From Rubricoccus marinus (GTDB lineage: Bacteria > Bacteroidota > Rhodothermia > Rhodothermales > Rubricoccaceae): a stretch of DNA of 64,000 nt. The notes under the pieces are model-generated. The model saw only the letters and a program-made list of their open reading frames with translations, was not told where the DNA came from and ran no database searches. The DNA lies in contig NZ_MQWB01000001.1 of NCBI RefSeq assembly GCF_002257665.1, forward strand, positions 1,403,712-1,467,711. Reading direction: 5' to 3'. The number at the start of each line of letters is the position of its first letter. The stretch's first letter is position 1. This document shows positions 35,430 through 45,468 of the stretch, one piece after another. Made by a program: the position numbers and the translations under genes.

Positions 35430-38288
35430 ATGCCAACCACGCGCCGAGCGAGGTCGAATAAGCCCAAGAGCGTCCGCCTGTTTAAGGCGCTCCGCGAGAT
35501 GAACGTCGCCGCGGAGACCGTCGTCGAACACCTTCGTGAGAAGGGGTTCGAGCTAGACGCCAAGCTCCAGGCGGGCGACCCCAACGCGAAGTTGGAGCCC
35601 GCGATGTACGACGCCCTTATTGAGGCGTACTCCGACGACGTGGATGCGAAAGCGCGCGTTCGTGACCGCCGCGAGCAGATCGCTGCTGCCCAGGAAGCTG
35701 CGGAAGACGAGCCTCAGCGCGTCTCCACCCGGGACCCCGAGCCGGAGCCTGAGCCCGAGCCGATCCCCGAACCAGAGCCAGAGCCCGTGGCCCCGGCGGA
35801 GCCCGTCATCGAGACGGCGCCTGCCGAGGAGCCTGTGGCCCCCGCCGAGCCGGTCATCGAAACCGAGCCCGTCGGCGAGGCGCCTGCGCCGGAGCCCACG
35901 CCCGAGCCTGTTGTAGAGGCCGCCCCTGAGCCTACGCCGGAGCCTGAGGCCGCTACGCCAGAGCCCGAGGCCGTCGCAGAGACGCCAGAGGCCGACGCGG
36001 TTGCCCCCGAGGCACCCCAGGCCGAGGAAGTAGAAGCTGCCGCGCCTGAGGCCACGGCTGCTGAAGACGCGCCGGCAGACGCCGTTGCGCCAGAGGCCGC
36101 CGCTCCAGAGGCTGCTGCTACGCCGGAGGAGACCGAAAACCTCTCCGTGGACGAGCCGACCCCGGCTTCCGATTCCGGCGGCGTGGTTCGCGCCGACCGC
36201 TACGCGCTGACCGGCACGAAGGTGCTGGGCAAGATCGACCTGTCCGGATTGGACAGCGGCCGTAAGCGCAAGCGGAAGTCCTCAAAGGCCGACGACGCAC
36301 CCGCTGCGCCCGCCTCTGGCGGCACGGACGACAGCAAGCGTTCGCGCAAAAAGGGCCGCAAGGGCCGCCCCAGCGTGGACAAGGCGGAGGTCGAGAAAAA
36401 CGTCGCCAAGACCGTCGCGGCCACGACCGGCCGGGGCGGGAGCAAGCGCGTGCGCCAGAAGCGCCGCCGTGCTCGCCGTGACGAGCGCGCCGCACAGCGC
36501 GAGATGCTGGAGCAACTCCGCGAGGAGCAGTCCCAGATCCTCCGCGTCATGGAGTTCATCAACACCGGCGACCTCGCCGAGGCGATGAACGTCAACGTGG
36601 CCGAGGTCATCTCGAAGGGCTTCGCGATGGGGATGATGTTCTCCATCAACCAGCGTCTCGACGCTGACCAGATCACGCTCCTCGCCGATGAGTTCGACTT
36701 CGAGGTCGAGTTCATGAACGAGGACGAGGAGGTTCTCGACATCATCGAAGAGGATGAGCCGGAGGACCTCAAGCCGCGCTCGGCGGTGGTGACCATCATG
36801 GGCCACGTCGACCACGGTAAGACCTCTCTGCTGGACTACATCCGCACGGAGAACGTCGTTGCCGGCGAGGCCGGCGGCATCACGCAGCACATCGGTGCCT
36901 ACGAGGTGACGCTGGAGAACGGCCGCGAGATGACGTTCCTCGACACCCCGGGTCACGAGGCCTTTACCGCGATGCGTGCCCGAGGCGCGCAGGTGACGGA
37001 CCTGGTGATCCTCGTCGTCGCTGCGGACGACCGCGTGATGCCCCAGACGATTGAGGCCATCAACCACGCCCAGGCGGCGGAGGTGCCGATCATCGTGGCG
37101 ATCAACAAGATCGACCGCGAGCAGGCCAACCCGGACAAGATCATGTCCGAGCTCGCCGAACAGGGCGTGCAGGTGGAGCAGTACGGCGGCAAGATTCAGT
37201 GTGAGCTGGTTTCCGCGCTCAAGGGCACCAACGTCGACTCCCTGTTGGAGAAGGTGCTGATTGAGAGCGACCTCATGGAGCTTCAGGCCAACCCGGACCG
37301 CAACGCGGTCGGTACGGTGATCGAGGCCCAGCTGGACAAGGGCCGCGGCGTTGTTGCGACCATCCTCGTCCAGAACGGAACGCTCAAGGTGGGCGACGTC
37401 TTCGTCGGCGGCATGACCTCTGGCCGTGTCCGCGCCATGTTCGACGAACGCGACCAGCGCGTTCAGGAAGCCGGCCCCTCGACGCCCGTCCAGGTGCTCG
37501 GCTTCAACGACGCGCCAGAGGTCGGTGACCGCCTGGTCGTCCTCGACGACGAGCGCGAGGCTCGCGAGATCGCGTCCAAGCGCGTTCAGCTCCAGCGCGA
37601 GCAGACGATGCACCAGCGTCGCCACGTGACGCTGGCCGACCTCTCCCGCCGCATGGCGATGGGCGAGATCAACATGCTCAACCTTGTCGTCAAGGCCGAC
37701 GTGGGTGGTTCAGCGGAGGCCCTCTCCGACGCGCTGCTCAAGCTGTCCAACGACGAAGTCGCAGTCGACATCGTCCACGCTGGTGTGGGCGCGATCTCGG
37801 AGAGCGACGTCATGCTCGCCGCCGCGTCCAACGCGATCATCATCGGCTTCCAAGTCCGTCCTGGAACCGGGGTCCGCACGATCGCCGAGAACGAGGAGAT
37901 CGACATCCGTACCTACTCCGTCATCTACGACGCGATTGAGGAAGTGCGCGCCGCGCTGGAAGGCCTGCTCTCGCCCGAGAGCAAGGAGACCATCACGTCG
38001 ACCGTCGAGGTCCGCGAGACCTTCCGCGTGCCCAAGGCCGGAACGATCGCCGGTTGCTACGTCGTCGAGGGCAAGATCTCGCGCAACGACAAAGTCCGCC
38101 TCTTGCGCGACGGCGTCGTGGTCTACACGGGCGTTCTCGACAGCCTTCGCCGCTTCAAGGACGACGTCTCCGAGGTCGCCAGAGGCTTCGAGTGCGGTCT
38201 CTCGATCCGCAACTTCAACGACATCAAGGTCGGCGATACGGTCGAGTCCTTTGTCGTCACGGAGGAGAAGCGCACCCTCGAAGTCTAA
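35430..38288 (+). CDS. infB: Translation initiation factor IF-2
   Basis: 952 residues. Residues about 90-250 are a Pro/Glu/Ala-rich flexible linker (repeated PEPEPE and PEA), then a basic segment. The GTPase domain begins with [12 protein letters not shown] (about 457), with DTPGHEAF and NKIDRE following, then EF-Tu-like domains. IF-2 brings fMet-tRNA to the ribosome. The linker is long but common in GC-rich bacteria. Confidence 0.98.
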   Translation: MPTTRRARSNKPKSVRLFKALREMNVAAETVVEHLREKGFELDAKLQAGDPNAKLEPAMYDALIEAYSDDVDAKARVRDRREQIAAAQEAAEDEPQRVSTRDPEPEPEPEPIPEPEPEPVAPAEPVIETAPAEEPVAPAEPVIETEPVGEAPAPEPTPEPVVEAAPEPTPEPEAATPEPEAVAETPEADAVAPEAPQAEEVEAAAPEATAAEDAPADAVAPEAAAPEAAATPEETENLSVDEPTPASDSGGVVRADRYALTGTKVLGKIDLSGLDSGRKRKRKSSKADDAPAAPASGGTDDSKRSRKKGRKGRPSVDKAEVEKNVAKTVAATTGRGGSKRVRQKRRRARRDERAAQREMLEQLREEQSQILRVMEFINTGDLAEAMNVNVAEVISKGFAMGMMFSINQRLDADQITLLADEFDFEVEFMNEDEEVLDIIEEDEPEDLKPRSAVVTIMGHVDHGKTSLLDYIRTENVVAGEAGGITQHIGAYEVTLENGREMTFLDTPGHEAFTAMRARGAQVTDLVILVVAADDRVMPQTIEAINHAQAAEVPIIVAINKIDREQANPDKIMSELAEQGVQVEQYGGKIQCELVSALKGTNVDSLLEKVLIESDLMELQANPDRNAVGTVIEAQLDKGRGVVATILVQNGTLKVGDVFVGGMTSGRVRAMFDERDQRVQEAGPSTPVQVLGFNDAPEVGDRLVVLDDEREAREIASKRVQLQREQTMHQRRHVTLADLSRRMAMGEINMLNLVVKADVGGSAEALSDALLKLSNDEVAVDIVHAGVGAISESDVMLAAASNAIIIGFQVRPGTGVRTIAENEEIDIRTYSVIYDAIEEVRAALEGLLSPESKETITSTVEVRETFRVPKAGTIAGCYVVEGKISRNDKVRLLRDGVVVYTGVLDSLRRFKDDVSEVARGFECGLSIRNFNDIKVGDTVESFVVTEEKRTLEV

Positions 38289-38303
38289 AAGGGACTGAGT
38301 CTG

Positions 38304-38339
38304 GGGGACTGGGGGCTGGCATTCCGGCTCCCAGTCCCC
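38304..38339. terminator. Inverted repeat between infB and rbfA
   Basis: Perfect 10-bp arms GGGGACTGGG and CCCAGTCCCC with a 16-nt loop. The arms are built from a short GACTGGG-type unit; no T-tract follows, so termination is uncertain and rbfA is probably still co-transcribed. Confidence 0.45.
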
Positions 38340-38367
38340 AGTCCTCGCCTCTCTTATCTCCCTTGCC

Positions 38368-38784
38368 ATGTCCATCCGCACCGAGCGCGTCGCGCGCATG
38401 ATCCAGCGGGAAGTCGCCGAGCTGTTACAGCACGACTTCCACGAAGCCAGTCAGTCCCTCATCACGGTGACGAACGCCCGTGTGACGGCTGACCTCGGCA
38501 TCGCGTACGTCAACGTGAGCGTCCTCGGCGACACGCCAGAGGCCCGGAAGGCGGCGTTTAATCGGCTCGACGCCGAGACGGTCGCGATCCGCAAGGCCCT
38601 CGCTGCGCGCATCCGCCACCAGGTCCGTCGTATCCCCGAGCTCCGGTTCTTCCTAGACGAAGGCCCGCAGAAGCGCGCCCACATGGACGACCTGTTCGCC
38701 AAGATCCGCGAGGAGCGCGAAGGCCGCGACGCCTCTGGCGAGACGGAGGAAGAGACCGACGCCCCCGCGCGCGGCGACTACTAG
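38368..38784 (+). CDS. rbfA: Ribosome-binding factor A
   Basis: 138 residues. RbfA KH-type fold: RVARMIQREVAELL, then ADLGIAYVNVSVLGD and RHQVRRIPELRFFLDEGPQK. Binds the 30S subunit during 16S rRNA maturation. An acidic C-terminal tail follows, partly motif-derived (DASGETEEE). Three bases separate it from truB. Confidence 0.95.
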   Translation: MSIRTERVARMIQREVAELLQHDFHEASQSLITVTNARVTADLGIAYVNVSVLGDTPEARKAAFNRLDAETVAIRKALAARIRHQVRRIPELRFFLDEGPQKRAHMDDLFAKIREEREGRDASGETEEETDAPARGDY

Positions 38785-38787
38785 GGC

Positions 38788-39540
38788 GTGACGGAGAAAG
38801 ACCCTCTGGCGATTTACGGGACCGAGAACGCGCTGCCACGCCCGTTCGGGAACCCGGAGAGCCCCGCCTCTGGCGCCGTGCTCGTGGACAAGCCGGGCGG
38901 GATCACCTCGTTCGGCGTCGTCAAAAAAGTCCGGTGGGGGTTGCGCGTCAAAAAGGTGGGCCACGCCGGAACGCTGGACCCGATGGCCACAGGCCTGCTC
39001 ATCGTCCTCGTCGGGCGCGACGCGACGCGGCAGCAGGACCGTTTTATGGGCCTACCCAAGGTGTACACCGGTACGATCCGACTCGGGCAGACGACCGCCA
39101 GCTTCGACGCCGAAACGCCTGTTGAGGAGTCGGTAGACGCCTCTGGCGTCACGCCAGAGGCGCTGGAAGCTGTCCGCGAGCAGTTCGTCGGCGATCTCAC
39201 GCAGGTGCCTCCGATCTACTCGGCCATCAAGAAAGACGGGGAGCGGCTCTACAAAAAGGCTCGACGCGGCGAAACCGTGGACGTGCCGCCACGCCACGTG
39301 AGCGTGTACGACCTGGCGTGGACCGATGTCCGGGCCTCTGGCGCTGAAGACGGCCTCGGCATCGTCGACGTAGACTTCCGTGTCGAAAGCTCCAAGGGGT
39401 TCTACGTGCGCAGCCTCGCCAACGATGTGGGCGCGGCGCTGGGCGTCGGCGGTCACCTGACGGCGTTGCGGCGCGAATCCATCGGACCGTTTCAGGTGAG
39501 CGAAGCGCTGCCTCTGGCGGCGTTCGAGCGCGACGCATGA
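38788..39540 (+). CDS. truB: tRNA pseudouridine-55 synthase
   Basis: 250 residues from GTG 38788. Catalytic Asp lies in GHAGTLDPMATG; other TruB blocks: VDKPGGITSF, YTGTIRLGQTTASFDAETP, SKGFYVRSLANDVG. Makes pseudouridine 55 in the T arm of tRNA. Stop overlaps the ribF start (ATGA). Confidence 0.96.
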   Translation: MTEKDPLAIYGTENALPRPFGNPESPASGAVLVDKPGGITSFGVVKKVRWGLRVKKVGHAGTLDPMATGLLIVLVGRDATRQQDRFMGLPKVYTGTIRLGQTTASFDAETPVEESVDASGVTPEALEAVREQFVGDLTQVPPIYSAIKKDGERLYKKARRGETVDVPPRHVSVYDLAWTDVRASGAEDGLGIVDVDFRVESSKGFYVRSLANDVGAALGVGGHLTALRRESIGPFQVSEALPLAAFERDA

Positions 39541-40538
39541 GGATCGAGGTCGGCCCTGAGATCTCGCGCGACGACCGCTCGGTCCTGACGACGGGCACGT
39601 TCGACGGCGTCCATCTGGGCCACCGCGCGATCATCCGCTACCTGGTAGACCGCGCGGCCAAGATGGGCGGCGTGCCCACGCTTGTGACGTTCGACCCACA
39701 TCCGCGGGAGGTCATCGCGGGCGTCCACGTCCCGCTCCTGACCACGATGGACGAGCGGGCCGCGCTCGCGCGCGCCCTCGGAATCGAGCGCTTTGTCGTC
39801 CTCCCGTTTACGCGCGACCTCTCGAACCTAGAGCCCGAGGACTACATCGCCGACGTGCTGCTGGGGCAGATCGGCATGAAAGAGATCGTCGTCGGGTACG
39901 ACCACCGCTTCGGCCGCCGCGCCAGAGGCGATCGCGACCTGCTGGACGCCCTCGGCGCCGAGCACCACTTCTCGGTCGACGTGATCCCGGAGCAGATCGA
40001 GACCGGCGTGACCGTCTCCTCCACGGAGATCCGCCAGCGGCTCGCCACGGGCGACGTGGAGCGCGCGGCGCACCTTCTCGGGCGCCCATATCGGTTTTCT
40101 GGAACCGTCGTGCACGGCGAGGGGAGGGGCCGCACCATCGGCTTCCCGACCGCGAACGTGCAGCTGGAGCACGACCGCAAAATGCTCCCCGCCATCGGGG
40201 TCTACGCCGTTCGCGCGAGCGTGGCCGGCAGCGCACTGGCGCCAGAGGCCTCTGGCGACAACGTGAGTGCGCGTGTCCAGGCGCCAACCGTCCGGCACGG
40301 TATGATGAACATCGGCAAGCGGCCCACCTTCGAAGTGGACGGAGCGGTCAAAGCAGAGGTGCACCTGTTCGAAACCGACGCAGACCTGTACGGCCGTCGC
40401 CTGAGTGTGGACGTCGTCGCCCGGATCCGAGGCGAGAAGCCGTTTGACGGGCCGCAGGCGCTCGTGCGTCAGCTCAAAGAGGACCGGCAGCGCGCGCAGT
40501 GGATGCTGGTGGGCTCGCCAGAGGCGGGCTCTAAATAG
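39537..40538 (+). CDS. ribF: Bifunctional riboflavin kinase/FAD synthetase
   Basis: 333 residues. FAD synthetase half with GTFDGVHLGHRAII and TFDPHPREV; riboflavin kinase half with GRGRTIGFPTANV and NIGKRPTFEVDG. A motif-rich insertion (SALAPEASGDN) sits in the kinase half. Converts riboflavin to FMN and FAD in the cytoplasm. End of the rimP-to-ribF run. Confidence 0.96.
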   Translation: MRIEVGPEISRDDRSVLTTGTFDGVHLGHRAIIRYLVDRAAKMGGVPTLVTFDPHPREVIAGVHVPLLTTMDERAALARALGIERFVVLPFTRDLSNLEPEDYIADVLLGQIGMKEIVVGYDHRFGRRARGDRDLLDALGAEHHFSVDVIPEQIETGVTVSSTEIRQRLATGDVERAAHLLGRPYRFSGTVVHGEGRGRTIGFPTANVQLEHDRKMLPAIGVYAVRASVAGSALAPEASGDNVSARVQAPTVRHGMMNIGKRPTFEVDGAVKAEVHLFETDADLYGRRLSVDVVARIRGEKPFDGPQALVRQLKEDRQRAQWMLVGSPEAGSK

Positions 40539-40603
40539 ACCCTGGGGCCCATCGCGAGAGGCGGTGCGGGGAGTAGCCTGGGATCCATCCTACCGATCCC
40601 GCC

Positions 40604-41029
40604 ATGCGCTTCTTCGTCCTCACCGCCGCTCTCTTCCTGGCCTCTGGCGCTCGCGCCCAGGACGCAGCTGATTTCCTAGACGGGCTCATGGCTGTCGCTG
40701 AGTTCGAGGCGATGGAGGAGGGAATGAGCCTCGTGCATGGCATGGAAGTCGGCAGCTACGAAGGCTTCACCAGCATGCACGAAGTGGGGTTGCAAGCTGG
40801 CGTCGAGTACCTGGTGGTCGTGGTGACAGATATCGTGGGCGAGTTGGACCCCGACGTGTACGTGGAAGACCCCGAAGTCGAGCCTCTCGCGGCGGGCGAG
40901 GGGGAGGGCACCGACGAGAAGGTCCGCTTCACGGCGCCCGTTTCCGGCACGTACACGCTCAGCGTGGAGCTGTATGGCTGCGAGACGGACGATTGCGCGT
41001 ACGGCATCGCCGTTTTCGCGGCGGAATAG
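40604..41029 (+). CDS. Exported small protein with PPC-like beta domain
   Basis: 141 residues from ATG 40604. Signal peptide ends LASGARAQ, codons again coming from the motif family. The C-terminal half (DPDVYVEDPE, then FTAPVSGTYTLSVELYGCE and YGIAVF) looks like a bacterial pre-peptidase C-terminal (PPC) beta domain, with a cysteine pair CETDDC. No peptidase domain present. Role unknown. Confidence 0.65.
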   Translation: MRFFVLTAALFLASGARAQDAADFLDGLMAVAEFEAMEEGMSLVHGMEVGSYEGFTSMHEVGLQAGVEYLVVVVTDIVGELDPDVYVEDPEVEPLAAGEGEGTDEKVRFTAPVSGTYTLSVELYGCETDDCAYGIAVFAAE

Positions 41030-41134
41030 CGCCGGCCGCGTTCCCAGGCCTCTGGCGCCAGAGGCGCCTCCGTGAAGAGACGACAGAGGCGAAAACGGCG
41101 CCGATCTCTGTAGATTGTGGCTTCTTGCGCCCGT

Positions 41135-41239
41135 ATGGACGCACCTACTGAACAGACCACGCCGCCCGGATCGTCCGGCCTCCGGCGGGTCTTCGTCCGC
41201 ACCGCAGCGTCGGACGAGGATCAACACCACGCTACATGA
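41135..41239 (+). CDS. Possible 34-residue leader peptide overlapping rpsO
   Basis: Open frame of 34 codons from ATG 41135, polar and Pro/Arg/Asp-containing (start [15 protein letters not shown]). Its TGA overlaps the rpsO ATG (ATGA), so if translated it would couple to rpsO. Could equally be a chance frame in GC-rich DNA. Confidence 0.3.
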   Translation: MDAPTEQTTPPGSSGLRRVFVRTAASDEDQHHAT

Positions 41240-41502
41240 TCAGCACAGAGCAGAAGCAGGAAATCGTCGAGACGCACGGCGGCTCCGAGAGCAACACCGG
41301 CAAGGCAGAAGTCCAGATCGCGATCTTCACCGCCCGCATCGCCGACCTCACCGAGCACCTCAAGGTCCACACGAAGGATCACACGTCGCGTCTCGGCCTG
41401 CTGAAGATGGTCGGCAAGCGCCGCCGACTCCTGAACTACGTCGCAGGAAAGGACATCCAGCGCTACCGCGATATCATCGCCAAGCTCGGCCTCCGCAAGT
41501 AG
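41236..41502 (+). CDS. rpsO: Ribosomal protein uS15
   Basis: 88 residues, the standard length. S15 signature: [11 protein letters not shown]-type segment [43 protein letters not shown]. Binds 16S rRNA in the central domain. The rpsO-pnp order is conserved in bacteria; here a strong terminator lies between them. Confidence 0.98.
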   Translation: MISTEQKQEIVETHGGSESNTGKAEVQIAIFTARIADLTEHLKVHTKDHTSRLGLLKMVGKRRRLLNYVAGKDIQRYRDIIAKLGLRK

Positions 41503-41510
41503 GCCTCTGC

Positions 41511-41542
41511 GCCGGCTCCCACAGCGGGAGTCGGCGTTTTTC
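41511..41542 (+). terminator. Rho-independent terminator after rpsO
   Basis: Stem GCCGGCTCCC / GGGAGTCGGC (10 bp, one G-T pair), 5-nt loop, then GTTTTTC. The clearest intrinsic terminator in the window. Confidence 0.8.
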
Positions 41543-41781
41543 ATTCGCGCCAGAGGCTGATTCGCAGCCCGGCGCGGTTCCCGCGCGAGACCCCATCGGG
41601 CCGCGCCCGCCACTCGGCGATTCGTTCGATAGGGTGCGCCGCACCGCCCGCTTCTGCGGGCCCGGCCTCTGGCGCCAGAGGCCCGCCGCGCCCCCCATCG
41701 AAGGAATCCCGGACGAGACGCCAGAAGCGTCTCAACGGCTGGCTCCCCGAGAGGCCACGCGCTCTCTCAACACCCCACACC

Positions 41782-44037
41782 ATGCATAAGACTGCAATCA
41801 CGCAGAACATCGAGGTTGGCGGCAAAACGCTGTCGATCGAGACCGGCAAGCTCGCCAAGCAGGCCGACGGCTCCGTCGTCATCCGCCTCGGCGACACGGT
41901 CATCCTGTCGACCGCCGTCACGCTGAACGAGGCTCGCGAGGGCCAGCACTTCTTCCCGCTGACCGTCGACTACCGCGAGCGCTTCTCCGCTAAGGGCGCA
42001 TTCCCCGGTGGCTTCTTCAAGCGCGAAGGCCGCCCGACCGATAAGGAGACGCTCACGAGCCGCCTTATCGACCGGACCATCCGCCCGCTCTTCCCGGACG
42101 GCTTCCGCAACGAGGTCCAGGTTCTGAACTTCGTCCTCTCCGCAGACGAGGAGATCGACGGCGACGTCATCGCAGGCGTCGGCTCGTCCGCCGCGCTCGC
42201 GCTCTCCGGCTCCCCGTTCGACGGACCGACCGCGCACGTCCGCGTCGGCCGCGTGAACGGCGAGATGATCCTCTTCCCGACGGTCAGCGAGCGCGCTGAG
42301 TCCGACATCGACCTCATCGTGGCCGGCAAGGCCGACGCCATCGTGATGGTGGAGGGCGAGATGGACGAGATCAGCGAGGACGATATGGTCGCCGCGCTGG
42401 AGTTCGCGCACGAGGGCATCAAGGCTATCGTCGCGGGCATCAACGAGCTCGTCGAGACCTACGTCAAGGAGCGTGGCGAGATCACGCCGAAGACCTACGA
42501 GACTGTCGCGCCTGACGCGGACTTGGTCGAGATGGTCTACGGCAAGATCAAGTCCGACGTGGACGCGCACCTGCGCAAGGAGTACTCCAAGGAGACCTTC
42601 TACGGCGGCATCTCCGACATCAAGAAGGCGCTTCTCACCGACCTCTTCGGCGAGGGCGACGACGCCAAGGACGAGATCGACGGCGGCTACTCCAAGGGCG
42701 ACGTGAAGGAGGCATTCAAGGAGGCCGAGTCCCGCGTCATGCGCGAGATGATCCTCGACGAGGGCCTCCGTCTCGACGGACGCTCCACGACGGACATCCG
42801 CGAGATCTGGACCGAGATCGACTACCTCCCGCGCGTGCACGGCTCCGCCGTCTTCACCCGCGGCGAGACGCAGGCGCTCGTCATGGCGACGCTCGGCACC
42901 GGCCGGGACGTGCAAGCCGTGGACCAACTCTTCGACCAAGAGGACAAGCGGTTCTACCTGCACTACAACTTCCCGCCCTTCTCCGTTGGCGAGGCGCGCT
43001 TCCTGCGCGGCCCCGGCCGTCGCGAGATCGGCCACGGCATGCTCGCCGAGCGCGCGCTGGCCAAGATGATGCCCGGTGAGGAGGAATTCCCCTACACCGT
43101 CCGCATCATCTCCGACGTGCTGGAGAGCAACGGCTCGTCCTCCATGGCGACCGTCTGTGGTGGCTCCATGGCCCTCATGGCCGCTGGCGTCCCGCTGAAG
43201 AAGCCCGTCGCGGGCATCGCGATGGGCCTCATCGCGGACGGCGACAAGATCGCCATCCTGAGCGACATCCTCGGAACGGAGGATCACCTCGGCGACATGG
43301 ACTTCAAGCTCTGTGGCACGGAGGACGGCATCACGGCCTGCCAGATGGACATCAAGATTGATGGCCTCAGCATGGACACGATGAAGGAGGCGCTGGAGCA
43401 GGCGAAGGCCGGCCGCCAGCACATCCTCGGTGAGATGGCGAAGACCATCGGCGAGGCCCGCGAGGAGATCTCTCCGACCGCGCCACGTCTCATCCAGGTC
43501 GTCATCGACCAGGACTTCATCGGCGCCATCATCGGGCCAGGTGGCAAGATCATCAAGGGCATCCAGGCCGACACCGGCGCTCAGATCAACATCGACGAGC
43601 GCGACGGCAAGGGCTTCGTGACCGTCGCCGCCCCGAACATGGACGCTGCGCACGCCGCAGTCGACATCATTCGTGGCATCGTGAGCCAGCCCGAGGTCGG
43701 TGAGACCTACATGGGCACGGTCAAGAACCTTCTGCCCTTCGGCGCGATCATGGAGATCATGCCGGGCAAGGAGGCGATGCTCCACGTGAGCGAGATGGCC
43801 CACGGCTACGTCAACGATCCGGCCGACGAGTGCCAGATCGGCGACAAGTTCGAGGTCCAGCTCATCGAGGTCCGCGACGGCGGCAAGCTCCGCGTGAGCC
43901 GCAAGCCGTTCCTCCCCGAGCCCACCGAGGAGGAGAAGGCAGCGATGGCCAAGCGCCGTGAGGAGCGTAGCTCCCGCGACGGTGGCGGACGCGGCCGCGG
44001 TGGACGTGACGGCGGCCGTGGCCGTCGCCGCGACTAG
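41782..44037 (+). CDS. pnp: Polynucleotide phosphorylase
   Basis: 751 residues. Two RNase PH-like cores (GDTVILSTAVTL; VHGSAVFTRGETQALVMATLGT), then KH (IGPGGKIIKGIQADTGAQINI) and S1 (GETYMGTVKNLLPFGAIMEIMPGKEAMLHVSE). A basic Gly/Arg tail ends the protein. Degrades RNA 3' to 5' with phosphate. The coding region has no copy of the window-wide motif, but one begins immediately after the stop TAG. Confidence 0.98.
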   Translation: MHKTAITQNIEVGGKTLSIETGKLAKQADGSVVIRLGDTVILSTAVTLNEAREGQHFFPLTVDYRERFSAKGAFPGGFFKREGRPTDKETLTSRLIDRTIRPLFPDGFRNEVQVLNFVLSADEEIDGDVIAGVGSSAALALSGSPFDGPTAHVRVGRVNGEMILFPTVSERAESDIDLIVAGKADAIVMVEGEMDEISEDDMVAALEFAHEGIKAIVAGINELVETYVKERGEITPKTYETVAPDADLVEMVYGKIKSDVDAHLRKEYSKETFYGGISDIKKALLTDLFGEGDDAKDEIDGGYSKGDVKEAFKEAESRVMREMILDEGLRLDGRSTTDIREIWTEIDYLPRVHGSAVFTRGETQALVMATLGTGRDVQAVDQLFDQEDKRFYLHYNFPPFSVGEARFLRGPGRREIGHGMLAERALAKMMPGEEEFPYTVRIISDVLESNGSSSMATVCGGSMALMAAGVPLKKPVAGIAMGLIADGDKIAILSDILGTEDHLGDMDFKLCGTEDGITACQMDIKIDGLSMDTMKEALEQAKAGRQHILGEMAKTIGEAREEISPTAPRLIQVVIDQDFIGAIIGPGGKIIKGIQADTGAQINIDERDGKGFVTVAAPNMDAAHAAVDIIRGIVSQPEVGETYMGTVKNLLPFGAIMEIMPGKEAMLHVSEMAHGYVNDPADECQIGDKFEVQLIEVRDGGKLRVSRKPFLPEPTEEEKAAMAKRREERSSRDGGGRGRGGRDGGRGRRRD

Positions 44038-44095
44038 CCTCTGGCGAACGTCCCGGCCTCTGGCGCTCGCGCCAGAGACCACCGGGTTACTCGTG

Positions 44096-44125
44096 CGCCC
44101 CCGGATGCTTCGGCGTCCGGGGGCG
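44096..44125 (+). terminator. Hairpin copy 1 flanking mscL
   Basis: Arms CGCCCCCGGA and TCCGGGGGCG, loop TGCTTCGGCG. The same hairpin recurs at 44766-44794. It lies 58 bp past the pnp stop; no T-tract. Confidence 0.65.
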
Positions 44126-44280
44126 CGTTGCGTTCGGGGCTGAGCAGCGGCGAGCGCGGGGCACGCGTGTGAGCTAGGCGAGGGGATGGCGCTCTGGCGC
44201 CAGAGGCCTGTTTTGCAAGAGAGTATGTTGCGGGCTCCGCTCAGCCCCGGCGGTTTCTCCCATCACCCACCCAGGACATC

Positions 44281-44727
44281 ATGTTCAAGGAGTTCAAAGA
44301 GTTCGCCGTCAAGGGCAACGTCGTCGACATGGCCGTCGGCATCATCATCGGGGCCGCGTTCGGCACCATCGTCACCGCGCTCGTCGAGGGCATCCTCATG
44401 CCGCCGATCGGGCTGCTCATGGGCGGCATCGACTTCGCCGACATCTTTACCGTGCTCAAGGAGGGCACCACGCCTGCACCGTACGCGACGCTCGCCGCCG
44501 CGCAAGAGGCCGGGGCAGTCGTGATGGCCTGGGGCTCGTTTATCAACACCGTGATCTCGTTCCTGATCGTCGCCTTTGCGGTGTTCATGTTCGTGAAGTG
44601 GATCAACCGGGCCAAGGAAGCCGCTGCCGAAGAGGCCACGGAGGAGCCCGCAGCCGCCCCAGAGCTCACGGCCGATCAGCAGCTGCTGACCGAGATCCGC
44701 GATGCGTTGAAGGCCCGAGCGGTCTAG
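44281..44727 (+). CDS. mscL: Large-conductance mechanosensitive channel
   Basis: 148 residues. N-terminal amphipathic helix and TM1 with [24 protein letters not shown], loop, TM2 with [28 protein letters not shown], acidic C-terminal helix. Opens under membrane tension to release solutes on osmotic downshock. Flanked on both sides by the same hairpin (44096, 44766). Confidence 0.97.
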   Translation: MFKEFKEFAVKGNVVDMAVGIIIGAAFGTIVTALVEGILMPPIGLLMGGIDFADIFTVLKEGTTPAPYATLAAAQEAGAVVMAWGSFINTVISFLIVAFAVFMFVKWINRAKEAAAEEATEEPAAAPELTADQQLLTEIRDALKARAV

Positions 44728-44765
44728 CGCCAGAGGCCTCTGGCGTCCCTGCTCTAGAGTCCTGT

Positions 44766-44794
44766 GCCCCCGGATGCTTCGGCGTCCGGGGGCG
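44766..44794 (+). terminator. Hairpin copy 2 flanking mscL
   Basis: Arms GCCCCCGGA and TCCGGGGGC with the loop TGCTTCGGCG, identical to the copy at 44096 and 670 bp from it. Followed by GTCTGTATCTATC rather than a T-run. Confidence 0.65.
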
Positions 44795-44852
44795 TCTGTA
44801 TCTATCAACCCTGGAGTGGCGGCCGTCTCGCCAGAGGCAGCCGTGTTTCTTG

Positions 44853-45332
44853 CTAGCCGGGGTCTGAGGCGTTGCCTCTGGCGGGAGGAGAGCCGACGTA
44901 GATGAACAGCAGCCTGTCGTCGCGGCCCCATCCAGCGGAGCCCAGCGCCTGACGGAAGCGTGGGTCTTCGATCAGGTCGTCCTCCGTGACGATCAGGATC
45001 CCATTGGCGCCGAGCCTTGCCGCGTCCCGCTTGGCCTGCTCCACCCGGTGCCGACGAAAGCTACTCTGCTGTGCCCGAGCGTTGGGCTCGCGCCGGAGCT
45101 GCGCGAGTTCCTCGCCCGACACGACGCGCGTGACGCCGACGCTGCGCACCTGCTGACTCGCTTGAGCCACGCCGAGCACCTCGAAAACGTCTGGAATGTC
45201 ATCGCGAGACTCGTACACGACGACGCTATCGCGGTGCAACACGGGATAGCCGTTCGCCGCGACGCCGGACGGTGCCGATGCAGAGCATGCGCCAAGAGCT
45301 AGAACGGGGAGGAGGAAAAAGAGCGTGCGCAT
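44853..45332 (-). CDS. Putative lipoprotein, DUF4156-like
   Basis: 159 residues with lipobox LALGACS (Cys16). The central AKRDAARLGANGILIV resembles the helix-strand of DUF4156/RcsF-like small lipoproteins (A-x-x-x-GAN-x-I). Function unknown; probably periplasmic face of a membrane. Transcribed divergently from the NSS transporter, separated by an 18-bp motif palindrome (45393-45410). Confidence 0.6.
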   Translation of the reverse strand: MRTLFFLLPVLALGACSASAPSGVAANGYPVLHRDSVVVYESRDDIPDVFEVLGVAQASQQVRSVGVTRVVSGEELAQLRREPNARAQQSSFRRHRVEQAKRDAARLGANGILIVTEDDLIEDPRFRQALGSAGWGRDDRLLFIYVGSPPARGNASDPG

Positions 45333-45468
45333 AGGGGTTCGTAGATGTGTTCCGGCCCGAACCTACACCCTTACACGTAGCACCCGCGCCACGCCTCTGG
45401 CGCCAGAGGCCAGACGTGCGCAGGGAAGCGGCTCTCGCGATCTTAGCGCCGCACCTTCCCGATCGCCT

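Noticed and set aside
32776-35436. 886-codon minus-strand frame over rimP and nusA
   Set aside because: Antisense of highly conserved genes; an artefact of codon bias.
41767-44082. Minus-strand frame covering pnp
   Set aside because: Mirror of pnp codon usage; Asp/Val/His/Leu-rich without domains.
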